From: Akkermansia muciniphila
GTDB taxonomy: Bacteria > Pseudomonadota > Gammaproteobacteria > Burkholderiales > Burkholderiaceae_C
Assembly (NCBI GenBank): GCA_943331105.2
Contig: CALQKH020000010.1
Location: 1-64,000 of the forward strand
DNA: 64,000 nucleotides
Direction of reading: 5' to 3'
The notes beneath the pieces were generated by a model. The model did not search any database. It saw nothing but the letters and a program-made list of their open reading frames with translations, and was not told the DNA's origin. This document shows positions 20,752 to 29,639 of the stretch, in pieces. The translations under genes and the position numbers were made by a program. Every line of letters starts with the position of its first letter. Positions within the stretch are counted from its first letter, which is position 1.

Positions 20752-21726
20752 GTGAATTCAAGACAGTGGCTCAAAGTGATGATGGCTGCGGCCATCGCCT
20801 GTTCCGGTTGGTCGGCGATGGCGCAAGCCTATCCCACCAAGCCCATCACCATGGTGGTGCCTTTTCCGCCAGGTGGCGTGGCCGATACCGTGGGACGCCC
20901 CGTGGCCGAAGCCATGTCGCGCCACCTCAAGCAAAGCATTGTGGTCGAGAACAAAGGCGGTGCAGGGGGTGGCATCGGCATGGCGCAGGTGGCCAAATCC
21001 AAAGGGGATGGCTATACGCTTTTGATGTCGCTGTCTTCCTTGGTGGTGTTGCCAGAAGCCGCCCGCATCTTGCAGCAAACCCCGCTCTATGAAACCCGCC
21101 AACTCAAGCCCATTGCGCGTTTCACGGCCGACCCCACCGTGCTGGTGGTGCGCGCGGACAGCCCTTGGAAAACCTATGCCGAGTTCATGGCCTATGCCAA
21201 GACCAACCCGGGACGCATTTCTTTTGGGTCTTCGGGCAATTACGGCACGATGCACGTGCCCATGGAGCAGTTGAAAGCGGCCACGTCTTCGTTCATGTTG
21301 CACGTGCCGTACACCGGCGCAGGCCCTGCGGTCTTGTCTTTGTTGGGAGGCCAAATTGAAGCCTTGTCCACCGGGCCTGCCAGTGTGAAACAACACATTG
21401 CCTCTGGCCGTTTGCGTGCATTGGCGCACTGGGGTGAAGGTCGTTTGGCCAGCATGCCCGAAGTGCCCAGTTTCAAGGAGTTGGGTGTACCCATCCAGTA
21501 TTCGCAATGGTCCGGCATGTTTGTTCCTGCCGACACCCCGCCCGCTGTGGTGGACGCTTTGCGCCAAGCCGCTCGCTTTGCTGCACAAGATGCGCGTGCT
21601 GTTGCCGCACTGACCTCTGCGGGCACGTCGTTCATGTACCAAGACGCGCCCGACTTTGAGCGCTTTGTCCAAGCCGACGCCAAAGACATGGGTGCTTTGG
21701 TCAAGCGCATTGGCAAAGTGGACTGA
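20752..21726 (+). CDS. Bug/TctC family periplasmic tripartite-tricarboxylate binding protein
   Basis: GTG start; signal peptide ending AMAQAYPTKPITMVVPFPPGGVADTVGR. Confidence 0.9.
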   Translation: MNSRQWLKVMMAAAIACSGWSAMAQAYPTKPITMVVPFPPGGVADTVGRPVAEAMSRHLKQSIVVENKGGAGGGIGMAQVAKSKGDGYTLLMSLSSLVVLPEAARILQQTPLYETRQLKPIARFTADPTVLVVRADSPWKTYAEFMAYAKTNPGRISFGSSGNYGTMHVPMEQLKAATSSFMLHVPYTGAGPAVLSLLGGQIEALSTGPASVKQHIASGRLRALAHWGEGRLASMPEVPSFKELGVPIQYSQWSGMFVPADTPPAVVDALRQAARFAAQDARAVAALTSAGTSFMYQDAPDFERFVQADAKDMGALVKRIGKVD

Positions 21727-21787
21727 AGAGCCCCTTTGGCCTCGCTTTAGCCCATTCTTTCTCATTTGAATTAAACAAGGATTTCCC

Positions 21788-22681
21788 GTGATCTGGAGTC
21801 AAGAGTATTTTGTCAATCGCGAAGACGTTCGCCTGTATGTGTACCGCAAACGTGCCACCGCCCCTGTAGCGGGCGAGGCCGTCAAACCCGTGCTGTTTTT
21901 GGTTCATGGCTCGACAGTTTCAGGGCGCAGCACCTATGACCTGCAAGTGCCTGGAGGCCAGGACTATTCGGTCATGGATTACTTTGCAGAACGCGGCTAT
22001 GACGTTTGGACTGTTGATCATGAGGGCTACGGCCGATCCAGTTGGTCTGGCCGTGGCAACAGCGATGTGCGTACAGGCGCCAAAGACTTGGCTGCGGTTG
22101 TTCCATTTGTCTTGCAAACAACAGGCGCAGAAAAAATCAACATTTTTGGTTCATCCTCCGGCGCATTGCGCGCTTGTCTTTACACCGAAGCGCACCCCCA
22201 AACTGTGGCGCGCCTGGGTCTTTCGGCCTTGGTTTACACCGGTGCCGGTTCGCCTACCTTGGAGCAGCGCCGCAAAAAACTGCCTGAGTACAGTGCCAGC
22301 CCCCGTCGCAAAGTGGATTTGGCTTTTTATGAAGGCATGTTCAACCGTGACAAACCCGGCTCCAGTGAAGACAGCGTGCCCAAGGCGATTGCAGCGGTGG
22401 AGTTACCGCTGGTCAGCGAGGTGCCCACCGGCACCTATGTGGACATGTGCGCCAACTTGCCTTTGGCCAAGCCCGAGGCCATTCCCTGTCCTACTTTGGT
22501 GATCCGCGGCGAGTTCGACGGCATTGCTGCTGAGCCCGATTTGTTGGACTTCTTCACACGCCTGCCGACCAAAGACAAACAGTTTGTGGTTTTGTCTGGC
22601 ATTGCGCACAACCCGATGATGGGCGTGGTTCGCAACAAGTTCCACTTTGCACTGGAGAACTTTCTCAAAGCACCTCTTTGA
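21788..22681 (+). CDS. Alpha/beta hydrolase (copy 1)
   Basis: LVHGSTVSG oxyanion region, GSSSGALRA nucleophile elbow, VIRGEFDGIAAEPDL, GIAHNPM His. Confidence 0.85.
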   Translation: MIWSQEYFVNREDVRLYVYRKRATAPVAGEAVKPVLFLVHGSTVSGRSTYDLQVPGGQDYSVMDYFAERGYDVWTVDHEGYGRSSWSGRGNSDVRTGAKDLAAVVPFVLQTTGAEKINIFGSSSGALRACLYTEAHPQTVARLGLSALVYTGAGSPTLEQRRKKLPEYSASPRRKVDLAFYEGMFNRDKPGSSEDSVPKAIAAVELPLVSEVPTGTYVDMCANLPLAKPEAIPCPTLVIRGEFDGIAAEPDLLDFFTRLPTKDKQFVVLSGIAHNPMMGVVRNKFHFALENFLKAPL

Positions 22682-22784
22682 GTGCGCCATCAACCCTATG
22701 CGTCAAGGGGCGCAGCAAGAACGCATGAAAGGCCCGCCAAGAGGCTTGATCTGCAATTAAAAATTCCAACAGGAGACAAGCACC

Positions 22785-23699
22785 ATGGCAAACGTTGAAT
22801 GGTCTGGCGGCCAAGAGCACTGGACCCATAAAGAAGACATCCGCCTTTTTTTGTGGCAGAAAACAGCATCTCCCAAAGTCCCGTATGCGGGCACGATTTT
22901 GTTTGTACATGGTTCGTCCATGGCCTCACAACCCACGTTTGATTTGAGTGTGCCCGGACGCCCACACTCGTCCGTGATGGACTGGTTTGCTGAGCGCGGC
23001 TTTGACACATGGTGCATGGACAACGAAGGCTATGGTCGTTCGGACAAGCACCGTCCCATCAACTTTGACATCAGCAACGGGGCCGATGATCTGTCTGTGG
23101 GTAGCGCCTACATTCTTGAAAAAACAGGCGCCAAGCAACTGCTGGTCTACGGCATTTCTTCGGGCGCCCTGAAGGCCGCCTTGTTTGCGCAAAGGCACCC
23201 AGAGCGTGTGGCCAAACTGGCGCTGGACGCTTTTGTTTGGACGGGTCAAGGCAGCCCAACTTTGGCCGAGCGCGCCAAAAAATTACCCGAATTTTTGGCC
23301 AAAAACAGCCGCCCCATTGACAGAGCTTTTGTGCACAGCATCTTCAACCGTGACCACGCCGAGTGCGCAGACGACGCCACCAAGGATGCATTTGCCGATG
23401 CCATCCTTACCCTGGACTCATCCATGCCCACGGGCACCTATGTGGACATGTGCTCCAAGTTGCCCTTGGTAGACCCCACCCAAGTCAAGGCCGCGACGCT
23501 CATCATGCGCGGCGAATACGATGGCATAGCCAGCTTGGACGACCTGATCAATTTCTACAAGTTGCTGCCCTGCACCAACAAGCAATTCAGCATCATGCAA
23601 GGCATCTCGCATGCCAGTTTCCAGCAAAAAAACCACCTGATGGTCTACCAAATTTTGCACAGCTTCTTTTCTCAACCGGACCCCATCTACAAAGGTTAA
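22785..23699 (+). CDS. Alpha/beta hydrolase (copy 2)
   Basis: FVHGSSMAS, GISSGALKA, MRGEYDGIASLDDL, GISHASF; collinear similarity to 21788..22681. Confidence 0.85.
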   Translation: MANVEWSGGQEHWTHKEDIRLFLWQKTASPKVPYAGTILFVHGSSMASQPTFDLSVPGRPHSSVMDWFAERGFDTWCMDNEGYGRSDKHRPINFDISNGADDLSVGSAYILEKTGAKQLLVYGISSGALKAALFAQRHPERVAKLALDAFVWTGQGSPTLAERAKKLPEFLAKNSRPIDRAFVHSIFNRDHAECADDATKDAFADAILTLDSSMPTGTYVDMCSKLPLVDPTQVKAATLIMRGEYDGIASLDDLINFYKLLPCTNKQFSIMQGISHASFQQKNHLMVYQILHSFFSQPDPIYKG

Positions 23700-23701
23700 A
23701 C

Positions 23702-24670
23702 ATGAAAAAGCTATTGAACACTGTGTGTGCCGCTGCCTTATTGGCGCTGTCTTTGGGTGCAGCCCAAGCCCAGACCTACCCCAGCAAGCCGGTCAAAATT
23801 GTGGTGCCGTTTGGGCCGGGTGGGTTCACCGATGTCGTGGCCCGAATTCTGGGCGTCAAGTTGAGCGAAAGCTTGGGTCAGCCGGTCGTGATCGAGAACA
23901 GGCCTGGAGCGGGCTCGATGATCGGGACTGACCAAGTGGCGAAATCGGCACCCGATGGGCATACCCTGTTGATTGTTTCTTCGACCCATGTCATCAGCCC
24001 CTGGATTTACAAAAGCGTCCCCTACGACCCCATCAAGGCATTTGTGCCTGTCACCAAGTTGGTCGATTCGCCTTATGTGTTGTTGACCAACCCCAAGGTG
24101 CCAGCCAAAAACGTGCAAGAGTTCATTGCACTGGCCAAAGCGCAGCCTGATGCCATCCACTACGCGTCGTCCGGCAATGGCAGTGCGCAGCACTTGATCG
24201 GTGGCTTGTTCGCATCGATGACCAAAACCCAGCTCAAGCACGTGCCTTACCGAAGCAGCAATTTGGCGGCAACCGACTTGGTCGCTGGTGTCGTAGAAAG
24301 CAGTTTTGCGGGTGTGCCCAACGCCTTGGCCCAAGTGCCCAATGGCCGCCTCAATGCCTTGGCGGTGACGAGTGCCAAGCGCATACCTCAGCTGCCCAAT
24401 GTGCCCACCATGCAAGAGGCCGGCGTTGCAGGTTTTGATGCCACCATTTGGTTGGCGCTGTTGGCGCCGGCCGGTACGCCCGCCAGCATCGTTAACCGCT
24501 TGAACAGCGACGTCGCCAAAATCATGAATACACCCGAAACACAAAAAGCCATGTTTGATGCGGGCGTTGAAGTCAGTTTGTCTACCCCTGCCGCGATGTC
24601 ACAACTCATGGTTTCTGAAATGGACAAATGGGGCAAAGTGGTCAAAGAAGCGGGCATCAAGCTGGAGTAA
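23702..24670 (+). CDS. Bug/TctC family periplasmic binding protein
   Basis: MKKLLNTVCAAALLALSLGAAQAQTYPSKPVKIVVPFGPGGFTDVVAR. ATG at 23702; ORF-track start 23363 is an in-frame extension. Confidence 0.9.
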   Translation: MKKLLNTVCAAALLALSLGAAQAQTYPSKPVKIVVPFGPGGFTDVVARILGVKLSESLGQPVVIENRPGAGSMIGTDQVAKSAPDGHTLLIVSSTHVISPWIYKSVPYDPIKAFVPVTKLVDSPYVLLTNPKVPAKNVQEFIALAKAQPDAIHYASSGNGSAQHLIGGLFASMTKTQLKHVPYRSSNLAATDLVAGVVESSFAGVPNALAQVPNGRLNALAVTSAKRIPQLPNVPTMQEAGVAGFDATIWLALLAPAGTPASIVNRLNSDVAKIMNTPETQKAMFDAGVEVSLSTPAAMSQLMVSEMDKWGKVVKEAGIKLE

Positions 24671-24738
24671 AGCGGGTGTTCTGTGGTTTTTTCGTTGCTG
24701 TTTTTTTAATCAATTTTTAGACGACTTGGAGACAAAAC

Positions 24739-25710
24739 ATGTTGACCTTGCATCAATCTTTGAAATGGGTGGCCATGGGCTTGGCCTTGTCAGCGGGATG
24801 GGCACAAGCGCAAACCTACCCGAACCGACCCGTGAAAATCGTGGTGCCATTTGCAGCTGGTGGGCCAGCCGATAACTACGCCCGGTTTATGGCGCAACGA
24901 CTGACCGAGGAGCTCAAGCAGTCGTTCGTGATCGACAACAAACCCGGCGCAGGTTCGATCATTGGCACCGACTTGGCTGCCAAGTCGCCGGCCGATGGTT
25001 ACACCTTGTTGATGATGTCGAACACGCACACCGTCAACGAGTCATTGATCCCCACCAAACCGTTTGCCTTGATGCGCGATTTTGTGGGCATCGCGCCCAT
25101 CAATTACTCGGCTTTGCTGTTGGTGGCTCACCCCTCTGTGCCAGTCAAAAACGTGGGCGAGTTGGTGGCTTTGGCCAAATCCAGACCCGGCAAGATCAAT
25201 TACGCCTCGTCTGGCAACGGCACGCCATACCACATGGCTGGCGAGTTGTTCAAGTTCATGGCGGGCATTGACATGACCCATGTGCCCTACAAAGGCAGCT
25301 CCGGTGCTCGCACCGACATCGTGGGGGGCCAGGTGGACGTGATGTTCGATGCGGAAACCACCATGGCCACTTTGTCACGCGAAGGCAAGGTCCGCGCCTT
25401 GGCCAGCACCGGTCTGAGCCGCTCCAGCAACCTGCCCGATTTGGCAACTGTCCATGAGTCAGGTGTGCCCCGGTTTGAAGCCAGCATTTGGCTCGGCTTG
25501 ATGGCGCCCAAAGGCACACCCGCCGATGTGGTGAACAGGCTCAATGCCGAAGTGCGCAAGATTGTGAACAACCCCGATGTGAGGGCCGCTTGGGCCAAGC
25601 AAGGCGCGGTGCCGATGTCGATGACTGTGTCGGAGTTCGACCAGTATCTGAACGCCGACATTGCCAAGTGGGCCAACATTGTGAAGGTCTCAGGCGCCAA
25701 GCCGGACTGA
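24739..25710 (+). CDS. Bug/TctC family periplasmic binding protein
   Basis: Signal peptide then QTYPNRPVKIVVPFAAGGPADNYAR; INYASSGNGTPYHMAGELFK. Confidence 0.9.
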   Translation: MLTLHQSLKWVAMGLALSAGWAQAQTYPNRPVKIVVPFAAGGPADNYARFMAQRLTEELKQSFVIDNKPGAGSIIGTDLAAKSPADGYTLLMMSNTHTVNESLIPTKPFALMRDFVGIAPINYSALLLVAHPSVPVKNVGELVALAKSRPGKINYASSGNGTPYHMAGELFKFMAGIDMTHVPYKGSSGARTDIVGGQVDVMFDAETTMATLSREGKVRALASTGLSRSSNLPDLATVHESGVPRFEASIWLGLMAPKGTPADVVNRLNAEVRKIVNNPDVRAAWAKQGAVPMSMTVSEFDQYLNADIAKWANIVKVSGAKPD

Positions 25711-25713
25711 CCC

Positions 25714-26199
25714 ATGACCCAGGCTGTGGCTCAAGCCGTGCGATTTCAGCTGAACGGCCGCAGCGTGTCCGTGCAAGCTGAAAGCGGGCAAAGCCTGCTC
25801 GACTTATTGCGCAGCACGCTACAGCTCAAAGCCACGCGCATGGGCTGCGGGCAGGGCCAGTGCGGTGCTTGTCGCGTCATGCTGGATGGTCACGCTGTGT
25901 CATCCTGTGAAACGCCCTTGTGGGCCGTCGAAGGCAAAGCCGTGATCACGGTGGAAGGCCTGGGCAGTCGCTCGGCACCGCATGCCCTGCAAACCGCCTT
26001 CATCGAAGAGCAGGCCATGCAGTGCGGCTTTTGCACCAGCGGTATCTTGATGTCTGCCGCCGCCTTGCTGCAACGCCAGCCTCGTCCCAGCCGACAAGAA
26101 ATTGTCCAAGCCATTGACGGGCACTTGTGTCGGTGTGGGGCGCACAACCGGGTGGTGCGGGCGATTGAAAAAGCCGCGGTGCGGCTGGCTGCGCCATGA
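25714..26199 (+). CDS. [2Fe-2S] small subunit of molybdenum hydroxylase
   Basis: CGQGQCGACRVMLDG...C and CGFC...CRC cluster motifs. Confidence 0.92.
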   Translation: MTQAVAQAVRFQLNGRSVSVQAESGQSLLDLLRSTLQLKATRMGCGQGQCGACRVMLDGHAVSSCETPLWAVEGKAVITVEGLGSRSAPHALQTAFIEEQAMQCGFCTSGILMSAAALLQRQPRPSRQEIVQAIDGHLCRCGAHNRVVRAIEKAAVRLAAP

Positions 26200-28457
26200 C
26201 CCCCGAATCCCTCAAAGCGCAACCGCTGCTGCGTCAATGGTTGGCATTGGGTCCGGATGGACGGGTGCAGGCGTTTTCAGGCAAAGTCGATTTGGGGCAA
26301 GGCATCTCTCACGCGCTGCGGCTGATCGTGGCCGAAGAATTGCGGCTGCGGCCCGAACAAATCGACATGGTGCCCGCCAGCACCGCGTTCAGTCCTGACG
26401 AAGCCGTGACCTCGGGCAGTTTGTCGATTCAGCACTCGGGCACAGCCCTGCGCTGTGCGGCCGCACATTGGCGCGAAGCTTGCCGACAAGTGATGGCGGA
26501 GCGACTGGGTGGTTTGGGTGTGGTTTTGCAAGATGTGCGCTGCGAAGGCGGGCTGTTTTACGTATCCTGCCAGCATCCGGATGACGCACCTGAATCCTTG
26601 CCTCGGGCCTCTTACGCGGCGTTGTCAAACCCTGCCATGTGGGAGGCTGCGATCGAGCCTTGGCACATTCAGGCGGTGCACGCCGTGCATGACCTGAACA
26701 GCGCAGAGTCAGCCCCCTTGCGCCCCGATGTGGCAGCCAAAGTGTTTGGTGAATTTGAATACATTCACGACCGTGTGATGCCGGGCGCGGCACACCCTAT
26801 GTGCCATGGCCTGGTGTTTCGTCCTGGCACCCTCAGCGCCGAGCTGATCGAGCACGACATCCAAGAGCTGACCCTCGCTTTGCATCGCACCGCTGGCGTT
26901 CTGAAAGTCGTGCGTGACGGTTTGTTGTTGGGCGTGTTGGCCGAGACCGAATACGCTTTGAGCCAGATCGCCAGAAAGATTGAAGAAGATGTTGCGCTTG
27001 GGAAGCTTTGGCGCTGCGATGCAGAAGTGCCAGACCCCTTGGAACTTGCAAGCTGGCTGAAAACCCAAGCACTGGACACCACAGTCGTGGCCGATACGGC
27101 CAGCAAATCCGACACGAATGCAAATGTTGATTCGGGCAGGAGCCCAGCCAGTCACCTGCGCGTGGTCGCCGAGTTTGAAAGGCCGTTTTTGCAGCACGCG
27201 TCCATTGGTTTGTGCTGCGCCTTGGCGCAATGGAAGGAACAATCGTTGGAGGTCTGGACCCACTGTCAAGGCATTTACAACCTGCGTCGTGATTTGGCCT
27301 TGGCTTTTGATCAGCCTGCTGAACAGGTGCAGGTTACGCATGTCGAAGGTGCTGGATGTTATGGCCACAATGGCGCAGATGACGTGGCTTGGGATGCCGC
27401 ATGGCTGGCGCGGCAAGTGCCTGGTCGCCCTGTGCGGGTTCAGTGGACGCGTCAAGCCGAGCTGGGCCACGCCCCTTTGGCCCCAGCCATGTCGGTGCGC
27501 ATCGAAGCGGCTGTGAACAAAGACGGACAGTTGAGCCATTGGACGCAAACCGTGTGGGGCCAAGGCCATGGCACAAGGCCTGGCCGAGGCCAAACACCTG
27601 CTTTGCTCGGTGCATGGCAGACCGCCTGCCCCGCGCCTGTGACTTTGGCTGTGAATGCTGCCATGGCAGCCGGAGGCGGATCAGAGCGAAACGCCCAGCC
27701 GCCCTATAACATCCCTTTGGTCAAAGTCATCAACCACCGAGTGCTGAGCATGCCTTTTCGCGTCTCGGCCATGCGGGCTTTGGGCGCTCCTGTCAACGTG
27801 TTGGCCGCAGAGTCGGTCATGGACGAATTGGCGCAAGGGCTGCAGCAAGACCCATTGGCGTTTCGCCTGGCGCACTTGCAAGGTGCAGAGCACGCCCGTG
27901 CTGCAGCTGTGTTGCAAAAAGCAGCCGATATGGCGGGTTGGTCAAGGCCTGCGCATACAGACCGCCCCGAAGGCTGGGGTAGGGGCTTGGCCTATGCGCG
28001 TTATAAAAACACGGGTGCGTTTTGCGCTGTGGTGGTCGAATTGGTGGTGGCCGAAAAAGTCAAGTTGCACAAAATTTGGATCGCCGCCGATGTGGGCCAT
28101 GTGGTGGATGCGGATGGTGCCATCAACCAGCTCGAAGGTGGCGCGCTGCAAGCCACCAGTTGGGCGCTGTGCGAAGCTGCGCAACTGAGCCCCCAAGGCA
28201 TCGCATCGAACGACTGGACCCGCTACCCGATTTTGAAATTCAGCGACATGCCCGAAGTCTCGGTCAACTTGATGCCTGATGAAAGCCATGCCTCGCTGGG
28301 TGCTGGCGAATGCAGTGCCGGACCGACTTGCGCGGCCATCGCCAACGCCATCTTTGATGCCATTGGCGTGCGCGTGCGCAGCATGCCTTTTACGCCCGAT
28401 AACCTGATGCGTGCCATCGACAACGGTGCACCGCCACAAGCTTCAACCTTTCCTTGA
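26196..28457 (+). CDS. Molybdopterin-binding large subunit of xanthine-dehydrogenase-family hydroxylase (IorB-like two-subunit type)
   Basis: ATGA overlap with small subunit; SGKVDLGQGISHAL, RVSAMRALGAPVNVLAAESVMDELA, C-terminal GAGECSAGPTCAAIANAIFDAIGVRVRSMPFTPDNL. Confidence 0.85.
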   Translation: MTPESLKAQPLLRQWLALGPDGRVQAFSGKVDLGQGISHALRLIVAEELRLRPEQIDMVPASTAFSPDEAVTSGSLSIQHSGTALRCAAAHWREACRQVMAERLGGLGVVLQDVRCEGGLFYVSCQHPDDAPESLPRASYAALSNPAMWEAAIEPWHIQAVHAVHDLNSAESAPLRPDVAAKVFGEFEYIHDRVMPGAAHPMCHGLVFRPGTLSAELIEHDIQELTLALHRTAGVLKVVRDGLLLGVLAETEYALSQIARKIEEDVALGKLWRCDAEVPDPLELASWLKTQALDTTVVADTASKSDTNANVDSGRSPASHLRVVAEFERPFLQHASIGLCCALAQWKEQSLEVWTHCQGIYNLRRDLALAFDQPAEQVQVTHVEGAGCYGHNGADDVAWDAAWLARQVPGRPVRVQWTRQAELGHAPLAPAMSVRIEAAVNKDGQLSHWTQTVWGQGHGTRPGRGQTPALLGAWQTACPAPVTLAVNAAMAAGGGSERNAQPPYNIPLVKVINHRVLSMPFRVSAMRALGAPVNVLAAESVMDELAQGLQQDPLAFRLAHLQGAEHARAAAVLQKAADMAGWSRPAHTDRPEGWGRGLAYARYKNTGAFCAVVVELVVAEKVKLHKIWIAADVGHVVDADGAINQLEGGALQATSWALCEAAQLSPQGIASNDWTRYPILKFSDMPEVSVNLMPDESHASLGAGECSAGPTCAAIANAIFDAIGVRVRSMPFTPDNLMRAIDNGAPPQASTFP

Positions 28458-28471
28458 ACTGAGAGAACAAC

Positions 28472-29161
28472 ATGCATGTATTGAGTGGCGGCGCTGCCGC
28501 AGCCGTGGTCCAGGGCGTTCAGGCCGAATTTGAAAAAATCTCTGGCAGCCGCATCAACGGTACCTTCAGCGCGGTGGGCATGATGCGTGACAAACTGCTG
28601 GGCGGTGCGCCCTGCGATGTGGTCATCCTCACCAAGCCTTTGATTGAGCAGTTGATCGCTTCGGGCCATGTGGTGCCAGGCAGCGCACGGTCCCTTGGCT
28701 TGGTCAAAACAGGCGTCGCCGTGCGCAGTGGCGCAGCACATCCCAGTGTCAAAACACGAGAAGCGTTGCATGCCGCCATGAGCGCGGCCCAAGGCATTTA
28801 TTTCCCCGACCCGGAGAAAGCCACGGCGGGCATCCATTTCATGAACGTGCTCAAAGCACTGGGCTTGAATGAAAGCCTGCAAAGCCGTTTTCGCGTGTTC
28901 CCCAATGGCGCAACCGCCATGGCAGCGATGGCCCAAAGCCAAGAACCTGGACTGATTGGTTGTACGCAAGTGACGGAAATCAACTACACCGAAGGCGTGG
29001 ACCTGATCGACGTGCTGCCCAGCGAGTTTGAGCTCAGCACCGATTACACCTTGGGCATTTGCACCGGATCTCACAACCCAGCGCAAGCGCAAGTGTTGTC
29101 CGATTTGTTGAGTGGCAGCGCATCCGAAGCGGTGCGCAGACAAGGTGGCTTTGAATTTTGA
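28472..29161 (+). CDS. ModA-like substrate-binding domain protein lacking a signal peptide
   Basis: MHVLSGGAAAAVVQGVQAEFEKISGSRINGTFSAVGMMRDKLLGGAPCDVVILT; no hydrophobic export signal before the domain. Confidence 0.75.
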   Translation: MHVLSGGAAAAVVQGVQAEFEKISGSRINGTFSAVGMMRDKLLGGAPCDVVILTKPLIEQLIASGHVVPGSARSLGLVKTGVAVRSGAAHPSVKTREALHAAMSAAQGIYFPDPEKATAGIHFMNVLKALGLNESLQSRFRVFPNGATAMAAMAQSQEPGLIGCTQVTEINYTEGVDLIDVLPSEFELSTDYTLGICTGSHNPAQAQVLSDLLSGSASEAVRRQGGFEF

Positions 29162-29184
29162 TGCCACTGGCCTTTGGCCAGGGC

Positions 29185-29619
29185 TCAGGTGTTGGCGCGT
29201 TTTTTGAGCCAACGCATCAGGCCGCCCACCACTGGTAGTTTTTCATACAGCTCTTCGGCTGCGTCCCAGTAGTCTCGGTGCAAAGTGACCAAGCCTTGCG
29301 CGTTGAACACCACGTGACTGGCGCCCCGAACGGCTTGCAGGGTTTGGGTGTCAAATCGTTTGAAGTGAAAGCGAAACTCCCACGTCAAAAAGGCTTGATC
29401 CCCATCCACCACCTGGTGCGTGACGACAAAGTGGGGCTTGTCCAGGGCCACGTACATGTGCCGAAAAATGCCCTCGATGGCGGGCAAGCCTTGGACCTCA
29501 TTGAACGGGTCTTTGAAGCTGGCATCAGCAGCGTAAATCTCGCCCAAGCGCGAAATGCTTTGCGGCGTCAGCGTTTCAAAAAATTCGGCCAGGTTTTGCG
29601 TGGCTTGTCGGGTGTCCAT
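29185..29619 (-). CDS. SnoaL/NTF2-like nuclear transport factor 2 family protein
   Basis: FFETLTPQSISRLGEIYAADASFKDPFNEVQGLPAIEGIFRHMY. Confidence 0.8.
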   Translation of the reverse strand: MDTRQATQNLAEFFETLTPQSISRLGEIYAADASFKDPFNEVQGLPAIEGIFRHMYVALDKPHFVVTHQVVDGDQAFLTWEFRFHFKRFDTQTLQAVRGASHVVFNAQGLVTLHRDYWDAAEELYEKLPVVGGLMRWLKKRANT

Positions 29620-29639
29620 GGTCGGCTTTCAATTCGGAT

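Noticed and set aside
20758-21765. 335-aa minus-strand ORF opposite the first Bug gene
   Set aside because: Antisense shadow ORF.
23363-23701. N-terminal extension of the second Bug protein ORF
   Set aside because: Overlaps the alpha/beta hydrolase in another frame; ATG at 23702 gives a proper signal peptide.
26196-28457. Calling the hydroxylase a xanthine dehydrogenase or CO dehydrogenase
   Set aside because: No FAD subunit, no XdhC/CoxI maturation gene and no assignable active-site signature beyond the family level; substrate left open.
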